A program made the position numbers and the translations under genes. A stretch of DNA of 64,000 bases from Arthrobacter caoxuetaonis (lineage in GTDB: Bacteria; Actinomycetota; Actinomycetes; Actinomycetales; Micrococcaceae): positions 1,364,001-1,428,000 of the forward strand of contig NZ_CP099466.1 of assembly GCF_023921125.1 (NCBI RefSeq). Direction: 5' to 3'. This document shows positions 53,819-63,501 of this stretch, in pieces. Each line of letters opens with the position of its first letter. Position 1 is the first letter of the stretch. A model generated the notes under the pieces. The model saw only the letters and a list, made by a program, of their open reading frames with translations, was not told where the DNA came from and searched no databases.

Positions 53819-54742
53819 TCAGGCCGGCGCCGCGGTGCCGGTTGTACCGGGGACCTGGAAGTTGAATACCGAAGTGTCGAAGCGGTTGTACGCCTCATAA
53901 TCCACCAGATCGTACAGGCGTGCACGTGTGAGCATGCTGGGAACCGCTGCCTGCTGCGTGCCGTCGGCCTTGATGGCCTCCAACGTGCGCTCTGCTGCGC
54001 CCATCGCGCTGCGCAGCAGGGTTACCGGGTAAATGACCATGTTGACGCCGGCGGCGGCGAGCTGGTCATAGGTAAACAGCTCGCTCTTGCCGAATTCGGT
54101 CATGTTCGCCAGGATCGGGACGTCGACGGCGGCGCGGATGGCGGCGAATTCCTCCACCGTCTTCATGGCCTCGGGGAAAATTGCGTCGGCGCCGGCTTCC
54201 ACGAGCGCCCGGGCCCGGTCCTGGGCTGCTTGCAGTCCGTCGACGGCGCGGATATCGGTCCGCGCCATGATCAGGAAGTTGGGATCCCGGCGGGCGTCAG
54301 CGGCAGCGCGGATCCGCTTGGTGGCTGTGTCCAGGTCGACGACGTTCTTCCCATCCAGGTGCCCGCAGCGCTTGGGGTTGAACTGGTCCTCGACGTGGCA
54401 GCCGGCCAGGCCGGCGTTCTCGAGTTCCTGGATGGTGCGGGCCACGTTCATCGGCTCGCCGAAGCCGGTGTCGGCGTCGACAATTGCCGGGAGGTCGGTC
54501 ATCCGTGCGATCTGGCCGGCACGGGTCGCCACCTCGGTGAGCGTGGTCAGCCCAATGTCCGGCAGGCCAAGGTCGTTGGCGAGGACCGCGCCGGAGATAT
54601 AGACGCCGTCGAATCCCTTTTCCTCAATCAGCCGGGCCGAGAGCGGGTTGAAGGCACCCGGATACTGCTGCAGGGTGCCGGAGGCCAGGCCTTCGCGCAT
54701 CGCGATGCGCTTCTGTTCGGGAGTGGTGGAGGAGTACAGCAT
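53819..54742 (-). CDS. prpB: Methylisocitrate lyase
   Basis: Cleaves 2-methylisocitrate to pyruvate and succinate. 307 residues. The isocitrate-lyase-superfamily catalytic motif KRCGH is in FNPKRCGHLDGKNVV (about 122-136). DADTGFGEPMNVARTI holds metal ligands, and EDQ and ARTDIRAVDGL are present. The ATG follows the prpD stop with no gap, so the pair is coupled. An alanine/threonine tail ends the protein. Confidence 0.95.
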   Translation of the reverse strand: MLYSSTTPEQKRIAMREGLASGTLQQYPGAFNPLSARLIEEKGFDGVYISGAVLANDLGLPDIGLTTLTEVATRAGQIARMTDLPAIVDADTGFGEPMNVARTIQELENAGLAGCHVEDQFNPKRCGHLDGKNVVDLDTATKRIRAAADARRDPNFLIMARTDIRAVDGLQAAQDRARALVEAGADAIFPEAMKTVEEFAAIRAAVDVPILANMTEFGKSELFTYDQLAAAGVNMVIYPVTLLRSAMGAAERTLEAIKADGTQQAAVPSMLTRARLYDLVDYEAYNRFDTSVFNFQVPGTTGTAAPA

Positions 54743-56260
54743 TTAGAACAGTCCCTTCGGCGCGGCGGCGGGATCGATGATCCCGGCGGCGGCAGTGATG
54801 TTGAGCTGGCCGAGCTCACCGGCGGCGAGTTCGGGCAGGCGTTCGGCGGCCGTGATGAAGCGGTCCATTTCCTCCTCGGAGACCAGTCCGGCGGCGAGCG
54901 TGCGGAACTTGTTGATGTAGTCGGCGCGAACGAACGGACGGGCACCGAGGGGATGGGCATCGGCCACGGCGATCTCGTCGGTGATCACGGTTCCGTCGGT
55001 GAGGGTGATGTCCACCCGTCCGCCGAACGCCTTCTCGGCGATGTCAACCGAGTGGTAGCGGCGGGTCCATTCCGGGTCTTCCACAGTGGTCACCTTGTGC
55101 CAGAGCGCTACGGTGTCCGGGCGGCCGGCACGTTCGGGAGAGTAGGAATCCACGTGGTGCCAGGCGCCGTCCTGCAGGGCGACCGTGAAGATGTACGGAA
55201 TGGAGTGGTCCAGGGTTTCGCGGGAGGCCGCGGGATCGTACTTCTGCGGATCGTTGGCGCCGGAACCGATCACGTAGTGCGTGTGGTGCGAGGTGGAGAT
55301 CAGCACGGCCGCAACGTTGGCCGGATCTGCGGTTTCCGGGTGCTCACGGTGGATCTTGCGCGCCAGGTCGATCCACGCCTGTGCCTGGTACTCGGCGGAG
55401 TGTTCCTTCGTGTACGTGTCCAGGATGGCGCGCTTTGCCTCTCCCGGTGCGGGCAGCGGCACTGTATAGGCGGCGTCGGGCCCGTCCAGCAGCCAGGCAA
55501 TGACACCGTCTTCGCCTTCGTAGATCGGAGTGGGGGAGGTCTGTCCCCGCATTGCCCGGTCGACGGCTTCGACAGCCATCTTGCCGGCGAACGCCGGGGC
55601 GTGTGCCTTCCACGTGGAGATTTCGCCCTTGCGCGACTGCCGGGTGGCAGTGGTGGTGTGCAGCGCCTGGCCCACGGCCTGGAAGATCGTCTCGGTGTCC
55701 AGGCCCAGTAGGGTGCCGATGCCGGCGGCGGCGGACGGGCCGAGGTGCGCCACATGGTCGATCTTGTGCTTGTGCAGGCAGATGGCCTTGGCCAGGTCGA
55801 CCTGGATCTCGTAACCGGTGGCGATCCCGCGCAGCAGGTCCGCGCCTGAGGCGCCGGTGTGCTGCGCCGCGGCGAGGATCGGGGGAATGTTGTCGCCCGG
55901 GTGGGAGTATTCCGCGGCGAGGAAGGTGTCGTGGAAGTCCAGTTCACGAACGGCCACGCCGTTGGCCCAGGCAGCCCATTCGGGGGAGGTCTTCTCCTCC
56001 ACACCGAAGACGGCTGCCCCGGATCCGCCGGAGGACGGTGCAAAGGAGAGCGCCTGGGCGCGGGCTGCGACGATCGGACCGCGGGTCAGCGAAGCGACGG
56101 CCACGGAGGCATTGTCGATAATGCGGTTGATGACCATGTCCGTGACGTCATCGGTGACGGCTACGGGGTCAGCTGCGACGGCGGCGATCTTCCAGGCCAG
56201 CTGGTCTTCGCGGGGGAGGTTTTCCTCGCTGCGGTACACGCGGACGTTATGGGATTTCAC
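54743..56260 (-). CDS. prpD: 2-Methylcitrate dehydratase, MmgE/PrpD family
   Basis: 505 residues, standard PrpD length. Family blocks: [21 protein letters not shown] in overview (about 105-125), [40 protein letters not shown] and [19 protein letters not shown]. It dehydrates 2-methylcitrate to methylaconitate; an aconitase encoded elsewhere must rehydrate it because no acnD-type gene is here. It lies 12 bases after the GntR regulator gene and is directly coupled to prpB. Confidence 0.94.
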   Translation of the reverse strand: MKSHNVRVYRSEENLPREDQLAWKIAAVAADPVAVTDDVTDMVINRIIDNASVAVASLTRGPIVAARAQALSFAPSSGGSGAAVFGVEEKTSPEWAAWANGVAVRELDFHDTFLAAEYSHPGDNIPPILAAAQHTGASGADLLRGIATGYEIQVDLAKAICLHKHKIDHVAHLGPSAAAGIGTLLGLDTETIFQAVGQALHTTTATRQSRKGEISTWKAHAPAFAGKMAVEAVDRAMRGQTSPTPIYEGEDGVIAWLLDGPDAAYTVPLPAPGEAKRAILDTYTKEHSAEYQAQAWIDLARKIHREHPETADPANVAAVLISTSHHTHYVIGSGANDPQKYDPAASRETLDHSIPYIFTVALQDGAWHHVDSYSPERAGRPDTVALWHKVTTVEDPEWTRRYHSVDIAEKAFGGRVDITLTDGTVITDEIAVADAHPLGARPFVRADYINKFRTLAAGLVSEEEMDRFITAAERLPELAAGELGQLNITAAAGIIDPAAAPKGLF

Positions 56261-56272
56261 TGATGGGTCCTT

Positions 56273-56920
56273 TCAGGGGTGGTGGACGGCGGTGAAGTGT
56301 TCAAGGCTCTTGTGAAGGTGGATTCGGGTAGCCGCTGCGGCAAGGGCAGGGTCCGCTGCGGCAATTGCCCCGGCGATGGTGGCGTGCTCGGCTGCCGTGT
56401 CCCTGAGCCTGCCGGGGTTGTCCTTGGCGAGGCGGCGGACACGCGCCAGGTGCAGGCGGACGTTGCCCAGGGCCTGGGTGAGGTAGGGGTTAGCCGCGGC
56501 CTCATCGATCGCTGCATCGAGCCGGGCGACCAGGGCGTAGTAGCCGCGCCGCGCCGGGTCCTCGTCCGGGTCGGCATCCAGCCGGGCCGCCGCGGCCTCG
56601 AAGTCGGCACGCAGGGCTCGGAACACGTCGGGATTGCAGCGGACCGCGGCCAGGGAAGCGGCCTGGCATTCAAGGGCCTGACGCAGTTCGAAGAGCGATT
56701 CGACAGTGTCCGCCGAAATAGGGGTGACGACGACGCCGCGCCCGTTGTGCGGTGCCGCCAGCCCGTCTGCGGCGAGCCGGGCAAGGGCTTCACGCAGCGG
56801 CGTGCGGGAGATGCCGAGGCGCTGGGACTGTTCCACCTCGCCCAGCACCGTTCCCGGCGGAAGCCGCCATTCGACGATGTCTTCCCGCAGCATGGCGTAG
56901 GCCCTGTCGCTGGCCCGCAT
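56273..56920 (-). CDS. GntR-family regulator (FadR/FCD subgroup) of the prp operon
   Basis: 215 residues. The N-terminal winged helix has SDRAYAMLREDIVEWRLPPG (4-23), LGISRTPLREALARLAADGL with the recognition helix, and RGVVVTPIS wing. The FCD C-terminal domain has LFELRQALECQAASLAA and ALVARLDAAIDEAAANPYL, with likely His/Asp metal ligands near HLARVRRLAKD and EHATIAGAI. It is the first gene of the prp transcript and probably senses a methylcitrate-cycle intermediate. GGGAAGGG precedes the ATG. It is likely to control itself and prpE through GTGTATACAC sites. Confidence 0.9.
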   Translation of the reverse strand: MRASDRAYAMLREDIVEWRLPPGTVLGEVEQSQRLGISRTPLREALARLAADGLAAPHNGRGVVVTPISADTVESLFELRQALECQAASLAAVRCNPDVFRALRADFEAAAARLDADPDEDPARRGYYALVARLDAAIDEAAANPYLTQALGNVRLHLARVRRLAKDNPGRLRDTAAEHATIAGAIAAADPALAAAATRIHLHKSLEHFTAVHHP

Positions 56921-56956
56921 GAGTGCCCTTCCCGCAGAGTGGTCTGTTGCGGTTCA

Positions 56957-57029
56957 GTGTATACACAGAAGGCCTGATAGTGAATTAGGCCACGAGATTG
57001 GCTCACGGCCAGAGGTGGTGTGTATACAC
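56957..57029. promoter_or_regulatory. Paired GntR operators on divergent prp promoters
   Basis: The perfect palindrome GTGTATACAC occurs at 56957-56966 and 57020-57029, 63 bp apart (about six turns). The left copy overlaps the -10 TACACT of the gntR promoter (-35 TTCACT at 56984-56979, 17-bp spacer, minus strand). The right copy overlaps TATACA, the probable prpE -10 (TTGGCT at 56998-57003 with a 19-bp spacer). Confidence 0.75.
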
Positions 57030-57120
57030 GGAGACTCTTTTCAGTCCGTCGTGCGTCCCCTAGGATGGCGGGAACGGCGCCGGCCCCGGTGCGCGCCAAC
57101 CTGCGGATCAAGGAGGATTC

Positions 57121-59028
57121 ATGGGAACTAACGGTTATGCGAAGACCTATGCCGACAGCGTTGAGGACCCGGAGAAATTCTGGCTGGACGCCGCAGGCCT
57201 CATCGACTGGGACGTTGCGCCCCGGCAGGCCCTGGATGATCACGGTGCACCGCTTTACCGGTGGTTCCCTGACGGGCAGCTGAACACCAGCTTCAATGCC
57301 CTGGACCGGCATGTCCTTGCCGGCCGCGGCGACGATACAGCCCTCATCTACGACTCGGCCATGCTGGACACCCAGCGGACCTACAGCTTCAGCGAACTGC
57401 TGGCCGAGGTGGAGACCTTCGCGGGTGTACTGCACGGCCAGGGGATCCGTGCCGGGGACCGGGTAGTGATTTACCTGCCCATGGTTCCCGAAGCGGTCAT
57501 CGCGATGCTGGCAACCGCCCGGCTGGGCGCCGTGCATTCCGTGGTGTTCGGCGGGTTTGCCGCCGCAGAACTGGCCGCGCGCATCGATGACGCCCGGCCC
57601 GACGTCGTCGTCACTGCCAGCGGGGGACTGGAGCCCAAGCGCCGGGTTGAATACCTGCCTGCAGTGGCCGAGGCCCTGGAAACCGCGGCGCACCGGGTGC
57701 GTTCCGTCGTCGTTGCCTCACGGGACGGTTTTGGCCACACGGCAGAGGAATACGACGGCGCCGGCGGAACAGAGTGGGCAGACTGGGCAAAGCTGGCGGA
57801 GACGGCCGAACCCCAGGGGCCGGTCAGCGTAGCCGCGACCGACCCGCTGTACATCCTCTACACGTCAGGAACCACGGGGTCGCCCAAAGGTGTGGTCCGG
57901 GACAACGGGTCCCACGCTGTCGCGCTCGCCTGGTCCATGCGCAACATCTACGACATTGCCCCCGGCCAGGTGATGTGGACGGCGTCCGACGTCGGCTGGG
58001 TGGTCGGGCACTCCTACATCGTCTACGGACCCCTGATCGCAGGGGCAGCAACAGTGCTGTACGAGGGCAAACCGGTGGGGACCCCCGACGCCGGGGCGTT
58101 CTGGCGGGTAGCTGCTGAACACCGCGTGGAGGTTCTCTTTACGGCTCCAACGGCGCTGCGTGCGATCCGGCGCGCGGATCCGGAGGCAGCGCTGCTGGCG
58201 GGGTATGACGTGTCCAAGCTGCGGACCCTCTTCGCGGCGGGCGAGCGGCTGGATCCGGAGACCTTTCGCTGGGCGTCGGAGTCCCTGGGGATTCCGGTGG
58301 TGGACCACTGGTGGCAGACAGAAACCGGCTGGGCAATCTGTGCCAATCCGATGGGCCTTGACCCGCAGCCGATCAAGGCCGGCTCGCCAACCTTCCCGGT
58401 GCCTGGCTTCCGGGTGCGCATCGTGGATGGGTCCGGCACCGAAGTGGCGGCGGGCTCCGAAGGCAACATTGTGCTGGACCTTCCTCTCCCGCCGGGAACC
58501 CTCGCGACGCTGTGGGGGAGCGACGACCGCTACCGTGCCTCCTACCTTGAAGCCTTCGAGGGCAGCTATGCGACGGGGGATTCGGGATATGTGGATGAGG
58601 ACGGCTACGTCTTTGTCATGGGGAGGACAGATGACGTCATCAACGTGGCAGGGCACCGCCTCTCCACTGGAGCAATCGAGCAGGCCGTGGCGAAGCATCC
58701 GGACGTGGCCGAGTGCGCCGTCATCGGTGTGCGGGACAGCCTGAAGGGCCAGCGCCCCTGCGGGTACGTGGTGCTCAAAGCCGGATCAACGGCGACGGAA
58801 CAAGAAGTCCAGTCAGCGCTCGCGGACCTGGTCCGGAAGCAGATCGGTCCCGTGGCGGACTTCCGCGACGTCCGGGTCGTGGAAGCACTGCCCAAGACCC
58901 GTTCCGGGAAGATCCTGCGCAAGACCATGCGCCAGATTGCCGACGGCGATGATTTCGTGGTTCCCTCCACCATCGAGGACCGCTCGGTGCTGGATGACCT
59001 GATGCCGCTGCTCCGTCCCGGCACCTGA
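57121..59028 (+). CDS. prpE: Propionyl-CoA synthetase (acetyl-CoA synthetase family)
   Basis: 635 residues. Activates propionate to propionyl-CoA through an adenylate. The N-terminal YAKTYADSVEDPEKFWLDAA region is typical of PrpE/Acs. The phosphate loop is YTSGTTGSPKGVV (about 248-260), DHWWQTETGWAI lies in the adenylation site, and the C-terminal A10 lysine is in KTRSGKILRKTMRQI. AAGGAGGATTC gives a strong ribosome site before the ATG. Divergent from the prp operon and sharing its regulator's sites, it supplies the pathway. Acetate use cannot be ruled out. Confidence 0.92.
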   Translation: MGTNGYAKTYADSVEDPEKFWLDAAGLIDWDVAPRQALDDHGAPLYRWFPDGQLNTSFNALDRHVLAGRGDDTALIYDSAMLDTQRTYSFSELLAEVETFAGVLHGQGIRAGDRVVIYLPMVPEAVIAMLATARLGAVHSVVFGGFAAAELAARIDDARPDVVVTASGGLEPKRRVEYLPAVAEALETAAHRVRSVVVASRDGFGHTAEEYDGAGGTEWADWAKLAETAEPQGPVSVAATDPLYILYTSGTTGSPKGVVRDNGSHAVALAWSMRNIYDIAPGQVMWTASDVGWVVGHSYIVYGPLIAGAATVLYEGKPVGTPDAGAFWRVAAEHRVEVLFTAPTALRAIRRADPEAALLAGYDVSKLRTLFAAGERLDPETFRWASESLGIPVVDHWWQTETGWAICANPMGLDPQPIKAGSPTFPVPGFRVRIVDGSGTEVAAGSEGNIVLDLPLPPGTLATLWGSDDRYRASYLEAFEGSYATGDSGYVDEDGYVFVMGRTDDVINVAGHRLSTGAIEQAVAKHPDVAECAVIGVRDSLKGQRPCGYVVLKAGSTATEQEVQSALADLVRKQIGPVADFRDVRVVEALPKTRSGKILRKTMRQIADGDDFVVPSTIEDRSVLDDLMPLLRPGT

Positions 59029-59040
59029 TCCCGGAGGAGC

Positions 59041-59736
59041 TCAGCGGCGCCAGGCGTATTCGAGTTCCGGCCGGCCGGGGGAACCGTAGCGCGGGGAACG
59101 GACGACGGCCCGCTGGGCAGTCAGGTGCTCAAGGTAGCGCCGGACCGTGATCCGCGACATTTTCAGTGCTGCAGAAACTTCAGAGGCGGACATCGGGTTC
59201 GACGCGTCCTTCAGCAGCTCGGATACCGTCCGCAGCGTCTCCGGCGACAGCCCCTTCGGCAGCGCCGCCGGAACGGCCGGACGCAGTGCGGCGAGGGCGC
59301 GGTCAACTTCCGACTGCGTGGCAGAGGAACCCTGGCCAGAAAGGTTCGCGTGGTATTCGCGGTAGGAGGCGAGCTTGGCGGCAAAAGCGGAATACGTGAA
59401 CGGCTTGATCAGGTACTGGACAATCCCTGCGGACATCGCCCCGCGCACCACGGCCAGGTCGCGGACGGCAGTAATGGCAATAACGTCGGCAGGAATCCCG
59501 GCTCCCCGGATTCGGCGCAGCAGGTCCAGCCCGTGCAGGTCCGGAAGGTTCATATCGAGCAGGACCAAGTCCACACCCGCGCGCGGACTGGTGAGGAACC
59601 CCATGGCTTGCGCGGCCGTGTGGGCGGTGCCGGCCAGGGCGAATCCCTCGGTGCGCCGCACATACTCCGCGTGAGCCTCAGCCACCACGGACTCGTCCTC
59701 CACCACGAGGACAGCGATATCGGAACCCTGGGTCAT
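59041..59736 (-). CDS. Response regulator, CitB/DcuR (DctR) family
   Basis: 231 residues. The receiver domain (about 7-130) has the acidic pair VEDES, phospho-acceptor Asp in LVLLDMNLPDLHG and Lys in LIKPFTYSAF. The C-terminal helix-turn-helix is PMSASEVSAALKMSRITVRRYLEHL (about 182-206). ATG 59736 overlaps the sensor stop by four bases, so the two are coupled. By type it should activate dicarboxylate or citrate uptake; the divergent symporter at 61599 is the obvious candidate target. It is convergent with prpE with a 12-base gap. Confidence 0.92.
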   Translation of the reverse strand: MTQGSDIAVLVVEDESVVAEAHAEYVRRTEGFALAGTAHTAAQAMGFLTSPRAGVDLVLLDMNLPDLHGLDLLRRIRGAGIPADVIAITAVRDLAVVRGAMSAGIVQYLIKPFTYSAFAAKLASYREYHANLSGQGSSATQSEVDRALAALRPAVPAALPKGLSPETLRTVSELLKDASNPMSASEVSAALKMSRITVRRYLEHLTAQRAVVRSPRYGSPGRPELEYAWRR

Positions 59737-61400
59737 GGCCGCGCTCCTTCCGGAAGCGGCAACCTGACCGTGAAGCGGGCCCCGCCGGCATGGTGCGAGC
59801 CGACTTCGAGCGTCCCGCCAAGGCGCAGGACCGCCTGGTTTACCAGGGCCAGGCCGAAACCGCGCCCGGCCCCCGCAGCCTGCACAGGATCCTTGGTACT
59901 GAATCCCTGCTCGAAGATGCGGGACCTCGACTCGGCGGGAATCCCCGGTCCGCTGTCCCGGACGGTGAGCTCGAACCCGCGCGAGCCGGCGCTCTCCACC
60001 ACGCCCAAACGGACCGTGACCTCGGGATCCGGCAGGCCCTGGACCGCGTCAAAGGCGTTGTCCACCAGGTTGCCCACAATGGTCACCAGCTCACCGGAGT
60101 CCAGCAGGGCAGGTCCGGAACCGTCCCCGGGCACCTCCTCCACGGTCAGCACCAAGGCGATTCCGCGCTCCCGGGCCTGCGCTTTTTTGCCGGCCAGCAG
60201 GGCGGCCAGGGCGGGTTCGCCAACGGCGGCAACGACGTCGTCCGCCAACTGCTGGGACTGCACCAGGTCGCGGGTGGCGAACTCAAGTGCCTCGGCAGGG
60301 CGGTCGAGCTCGATCAGCGACACGATGGTGTGCAGTCGGTTGGCGTGCTCATGGGCCTGGGCCTGCAGCGCATCCGTCAGCGTGCGCATGGACTGCAGCT
60401 CTCCGGTCAGCGCTTCCACTTCCGTGTGGTCACGCACAGTGGTGACGGTTCCCAGCCTCCGCTCAGCCGGTCGCCTGCCCTGCCTGCCGGGACGGCCCCG
60501 CGCTGGCCCGGCCGGGGCCAGGGCAGGGGACTGGTTAACCACCAGGATGCGGTCGGGGGTGAAATGGAACTCATCGACGGCGGTGCGGCCGCCGTGCAGC
60601 AGTTCGGCGAGGGTCGCCGGCAGGCCGAGGTCCCTGGGGTCGACGGGGCTGCCGGTCCCAGGCGTTAGCCCCAGGAGCTCCGCGGCCTGGTCGTTGTAGA
60701 GCACCAGCTCGCCGTCGTTGTTGATGAGCAGCAGCCCTTCGCGGACCGAATGCAGTGCCGCATCGTGGAAGGCGAACAGATCCGCGAGCTCGTCGGGCCG
60801 GCGGTCCTGCGTGGTCCGCCGGAGATAGCGGCTGAGCAGGAACGATGCCAGGGTTCCCCAGGCCAGCGCCGCGATGGAAATGATGAACACAGCCGGCAGT
60901 TCGGCGTCCCTGGCAATCGCCACTCTGTCCACAGTCAATCCCGCAGCAACCAGGGCCCGGACCTCGCCGCCGTCGTCCGTGACCGGCACAATCGCGCGCA
61001 CCGACGGCCCAAGGGTGCCGGTGAAAACTTCCGTGAAGGACGAGCCCGCCAGCGCCTGGTCCACGGAGCCGAGATAGGCCTTGCCGATCTCTGACTCCGA
61101 GCGGTGGGTGAACCGGGTACGGTCCGGCGCCATGATGGTCAGGAAATCGATGTGCGCCGTTTCCATGACTTCGGTGGCATAGGGCTGCAGCAAGGCGCTG
61201 GGATCCGGAGTCTTGACGGACTCCAGCACAAACGGGTCCGCAGCGATGGTCTCGGCCACGGACATCATGCGGTCCGCGGTTTCCTCATAGCTGTGCTGCT
61301 CCGCTTGGAGGTAGAGCGCCCAGGACAGGCCGGCAGACAGGCACAGGATGAAGGCCAGCTGCCCGGTGAGCAGCCTGCTGGCCAGGCTCCATTTGCGCAA
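59733..61400 (-). CDS. Sensor histidine kinase, CitA/DcuS family
   Basis: 555 residues from TTG 61400. Transmembrane helix 1 is QLAFILCLSAGLSWALYL (about 11-28), an extracytoplasmic PASp/Cache sensor (about 30-165) binds the acid, helix 2 is VFIISIAALAWGTLASFLL, a cytoplasmic PAS follows, and the kinase core has H-box EHANRLHTIVSLIELDR, N-box GNLVDNAFDAV, DSGPGIP and GRGFGLALVN. The TTG has AAGGAG four bases upstream and gives a normal N-terminus; an upstream frame to 61490 adds a Cys/Arg-rich segment unlike the family. The Asn in HEHANRLH is typical of CitA. Confidence 0.88.
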   Translation of the reverse strand: MRKWSLASRLLTGQLAFILCLSAGLSWALYLQAEQHSYEETADRMMSVAETIAADPFVLESVKTPDPSALLQPYATEVMETAHIDFLTIMAPDRTRFTHRSESEIGKAYLGSVDQALAGSSFTEVFTGTLGPSVRAIVPVTDDGGEVRALVAAGLTVDRVAIARDAELPAVFIISIAALAWGTLASFLLSRYLRRTTQDRRPDELADLFAFHDAALHSVREGLLLINNDGELVLYNDQAAELLGLTPGTGSPVDPRDLGLPATLAELLHGGRTAVDEFHFTPDRILVVNQSPALAPAGPARGRPGRQGRRPAERRLGTVTTVRDHTEVEALTGELQSMRTLTDALQAQAHEHANRLHTIVSLIELDRPAEALEFATRDLVQSQQLADDVVAAVGEPALAALLAGKKAQARERGIALVLTVEEVPGDGSGPALLDSGELVTIVGNLVDNAFDAVQGLPDPEVTVRLGVVESAGSRGFELTVRDSGPGIPAESRSRIFEQGFSTKDPVQAAGAGRGFGLALVNQAVLRLGGTLEVGSHHAGGARFTVRLPLPEGARP

Positions 61401-61598
61401 GGGTCTCCTTCGCTGGGGTACGTCGCGGAAGCCACCGGAAGCAGCCACACGTGTCCAGCGGCAGCATGGCCGTGAACAGTATGACCACAACAGTGACTGC
61501 CATCACAGCGGGCGGCGACGATAGCTGCGGAATACTTCCGGTTCCGTCCGCGTCTATCGCCGCCGGGGCACGTCTATCAAAGAAGCTAGGAGCATGCG

Positions 61599-63002
61599 AT
61601 GGCCTCTGCCACGATACCCGGCGGCGAACAGCCCCCGGTTAAAGCCAAGAAGAAGGACAAGACCCACGTCCTCTACATAGCCGTGATCGCTGCCGTGGTA
61701 CTTGGCGCAGTCATTGGCCTTGCAGCGCCCGAACTCGGCAAGTCCATGAAGCCGCTCGGCACGGCCTTCATTGGGCTGATCAAGATGATGATCGCCCCGG
61801 TGATTTTCTGCACCATCGTGCTGGGCATCGGCTCCATCGCCAAGGCGGCCACCGTGGGCAAGGTGGGCGGTCTGGCCCTGGGCTACTTCATCATCATGTC
61901 CACCTTCGCCCTGGCGATCGGCCTGGTAGTCGGCAACTTCATCCACCCCGGCGAAGGGCTGGACCTTGAAGCCAGCGGTGCGGCCGCACCTGCCGCTGCA
62001 GAGGAGGACGGCGGCACCGTCGGCTTCCTGCTCGGGATCATTCCCACGACCCTCCTGGCCTCGCTGACCGGGGAATCGATCCTGCAGACCCTCTTCGTGG
62101 CACTGCTCGTTGGCTTTGCGCTGCAGAAGATGGGCAAGGGCGGAGCTCCGATCCTCAAGGCCATCGGGTACGTCCAGGTGCTGGTCTTCCGCATCCTGAT
62201 GATGATCATGTGGCTGGCTCCGATCGGCGCCTTCGGAGCGATTGCCGCCGTCGTCGGCGAAACGGGCGTGCAGGCCATCGTGAGCATGGCGACCTTGATG
62301 ATTGCCTTCTACCTGACCTGCGTGCTGTTCATCGCAGTGATCCTGGGCGGCCTGATGAAGATCGTGACCGGCTTCAATATCTTCAAGCTCATGCGTTACC
62401 TGGGACGCGAATACCTGCTGATCTTCTCCACCTCGTCCTCCGAGGTGGCCCTGCCGCGGCTCATCGCGAAGATGGAGCACCTGGGTGTGTCCAAGCCCGT
62501 GGTCGGCGTCACCGTTCCCACCGGCTATTCCTTCAACCTTGACGGCACGGCCATCTACCTGACGATGGCAGCCCTGTTTGTCGCCTCCGCCATGGGCAAG
62601 CCGCTGGAACTCGGCGAGCAGATCTCCCTGCTGGTCTTCATGATCATTGCTTCCAAGGGTGCTGCGGGTGTTACCGGTGCAGGCCTCGCGACGCTGGCCG
62701 GCGGCCTGCAGTCCCACCGCCCGGACCTGATCGAAGGCGTTGGCCTGATCGTGGGCATCGACAGGTTCATGTCTGAGGCCCGTGCACTGACCAACTTCAC
62801 CGGCAACGCCGTGGCCACCGTGCTGATCGGAACCTGGACCAAGGAGATCGACAAGGAGCAGGTCCGCCGCGTCCTGGACAAGGAACTGCCCTTCGATGAA
62901 GCGAGCATGAACGTCGATGCCGGTTCCGGTGAGCCGGAACCCACAGAGGTTTCCCGCGAGGTGGAAAGCTCCGTTCCGTCCACGGCCACGGGCCGCAGCT
63001 AG
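61599..63002 (+). CDS. Dicarboxylate/amino acid:cation symporter (DAACS, DctA-like)
   Basis: 467 residues with eight helices and two re-entrant loops in the cytoplasmic membrane. The first hairpin motif is STSSSEVALPRLI (about 276-288). NLDGTAIYLTMAALFVA holds the substrate and cation region of helix 7, and GAAGVTGAGLATLA forms hairpin 2. A hydrophilic insert rich in Ala/Glu lies at about 120-143. The substrate could be C4-dicarboxylate or glutamate; divergence from a CitA/DcuS-type system favours dicarboxylate. AGGAG lies six to seven bases before the ATG. Confidence 0.9.
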   Translation: MASATIPGGEQPPVKAKKKDKTHVLYIAVIAAVVLGAVIGLAAPELGKSMKPLGTAFIGLIKMMIAPVIFCTIVLGIGSIAKAATVGKVGGLALGYFIIMSTFALAIGLVVGNFIHPGEGLDLEASGAAAPAAAEEDGGTVGFLLGIIPTTLLASLTGESILQTLFVALLVGFALQKMGKGGAPILKAIGYVQVLVFRILMMIMWLAPIGAFGAIAAVVGETGVQAIVSMATLMIAFYLTCVLFIAVILGGLMKIVTGFNIFKLMRYLGREYLLIFSTSSSEVALPRLIAKMEHLGVSKPVVGVTVPTGYSFNLDGTAIYLTMAALFVASAMGKPLELGEQISLLVFMIIASKGAAGVTGAGLATLAGGLQSHRPDLIEGVGLIVGIDRFMSEARALTNFTGNAVATVLIGTWTKEIDKEQVRRVLDKELPFDEASMNVDAGSGEPEPTEVSREVESSVPSTATGRS

Positions 63003-63027
63003 TTTCACCAGGCTGCTCCGCCAGCCG

Positions 63028-63064
63028 GAAAGGGCGCTCCCGCATGCTGCGGGAGCGCCCTTTC
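63028..63064 (+). terminator. Terminator of the symporter gene
   Basis: 17-nt perfect arms GAAAGGGCGCTCCCGCA (63028-63044) and TGCGGGAGCGCCCTTTC (63048-63064) with a 3-nt loop, followed by GTGTGTGT. Confidence 0.88.
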
Positions 63065-63501
63065 GTGTGTGTGCTGCCGGACGGCAGAGTGGTTAGGCGG
63101 GAGCCGGCGACGACGGCGCCGCGGCATCTTCGGGTTCCCTGCCGGCCAGGCGGTCCTCCCATGCCGCCATCACGTTAGTATCCGTGCGCGGGGTCAGGAG
63201 CGAGACGACGACGTAGCGTGGCCACGGACCCCGCCGCCATTGAGGCCGCTGCGCCGAAGCTCTGGGACAGGGATGAGTCAATGGGGATGCCGGATTGTGT
63301 CCGGACCGTCACTTTCTCCCAGGCCGCTTCGACCGCCCGCCCAGGGTGAAGCCGGTGCCGGAAAACTGCGCTGACTTCGGTAATCCCTATCCGCGGGTGG
63401 TGATCCGCGGGGAGAATGAAGGGATCAGCTGAACAACCCGCCCTGGAGGGGCGGCCCCAGCAGGAGCTGCGCCCCGGGGCACAAGCCAAGGAGGGGTTAA
63501 G
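63065..63501. other. Intergenic region, no confident gene; possible 25-residue ORF at 63093-63170 (-)
   Basis: The minus strand from ATG 63170 reads MAAWEDRLAGREPEDAAAPS in part and stops at 63093, with a -10-like GATACT six bases before the ATG. Codon use looks coding-like, and upstream frames on the same strand (PRYVVVSLLTPRTDTNV) could be a remnant of a longer, frameshifted gene. The rest of the stretch shows nothing I recognise. Confidence 0.4.
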
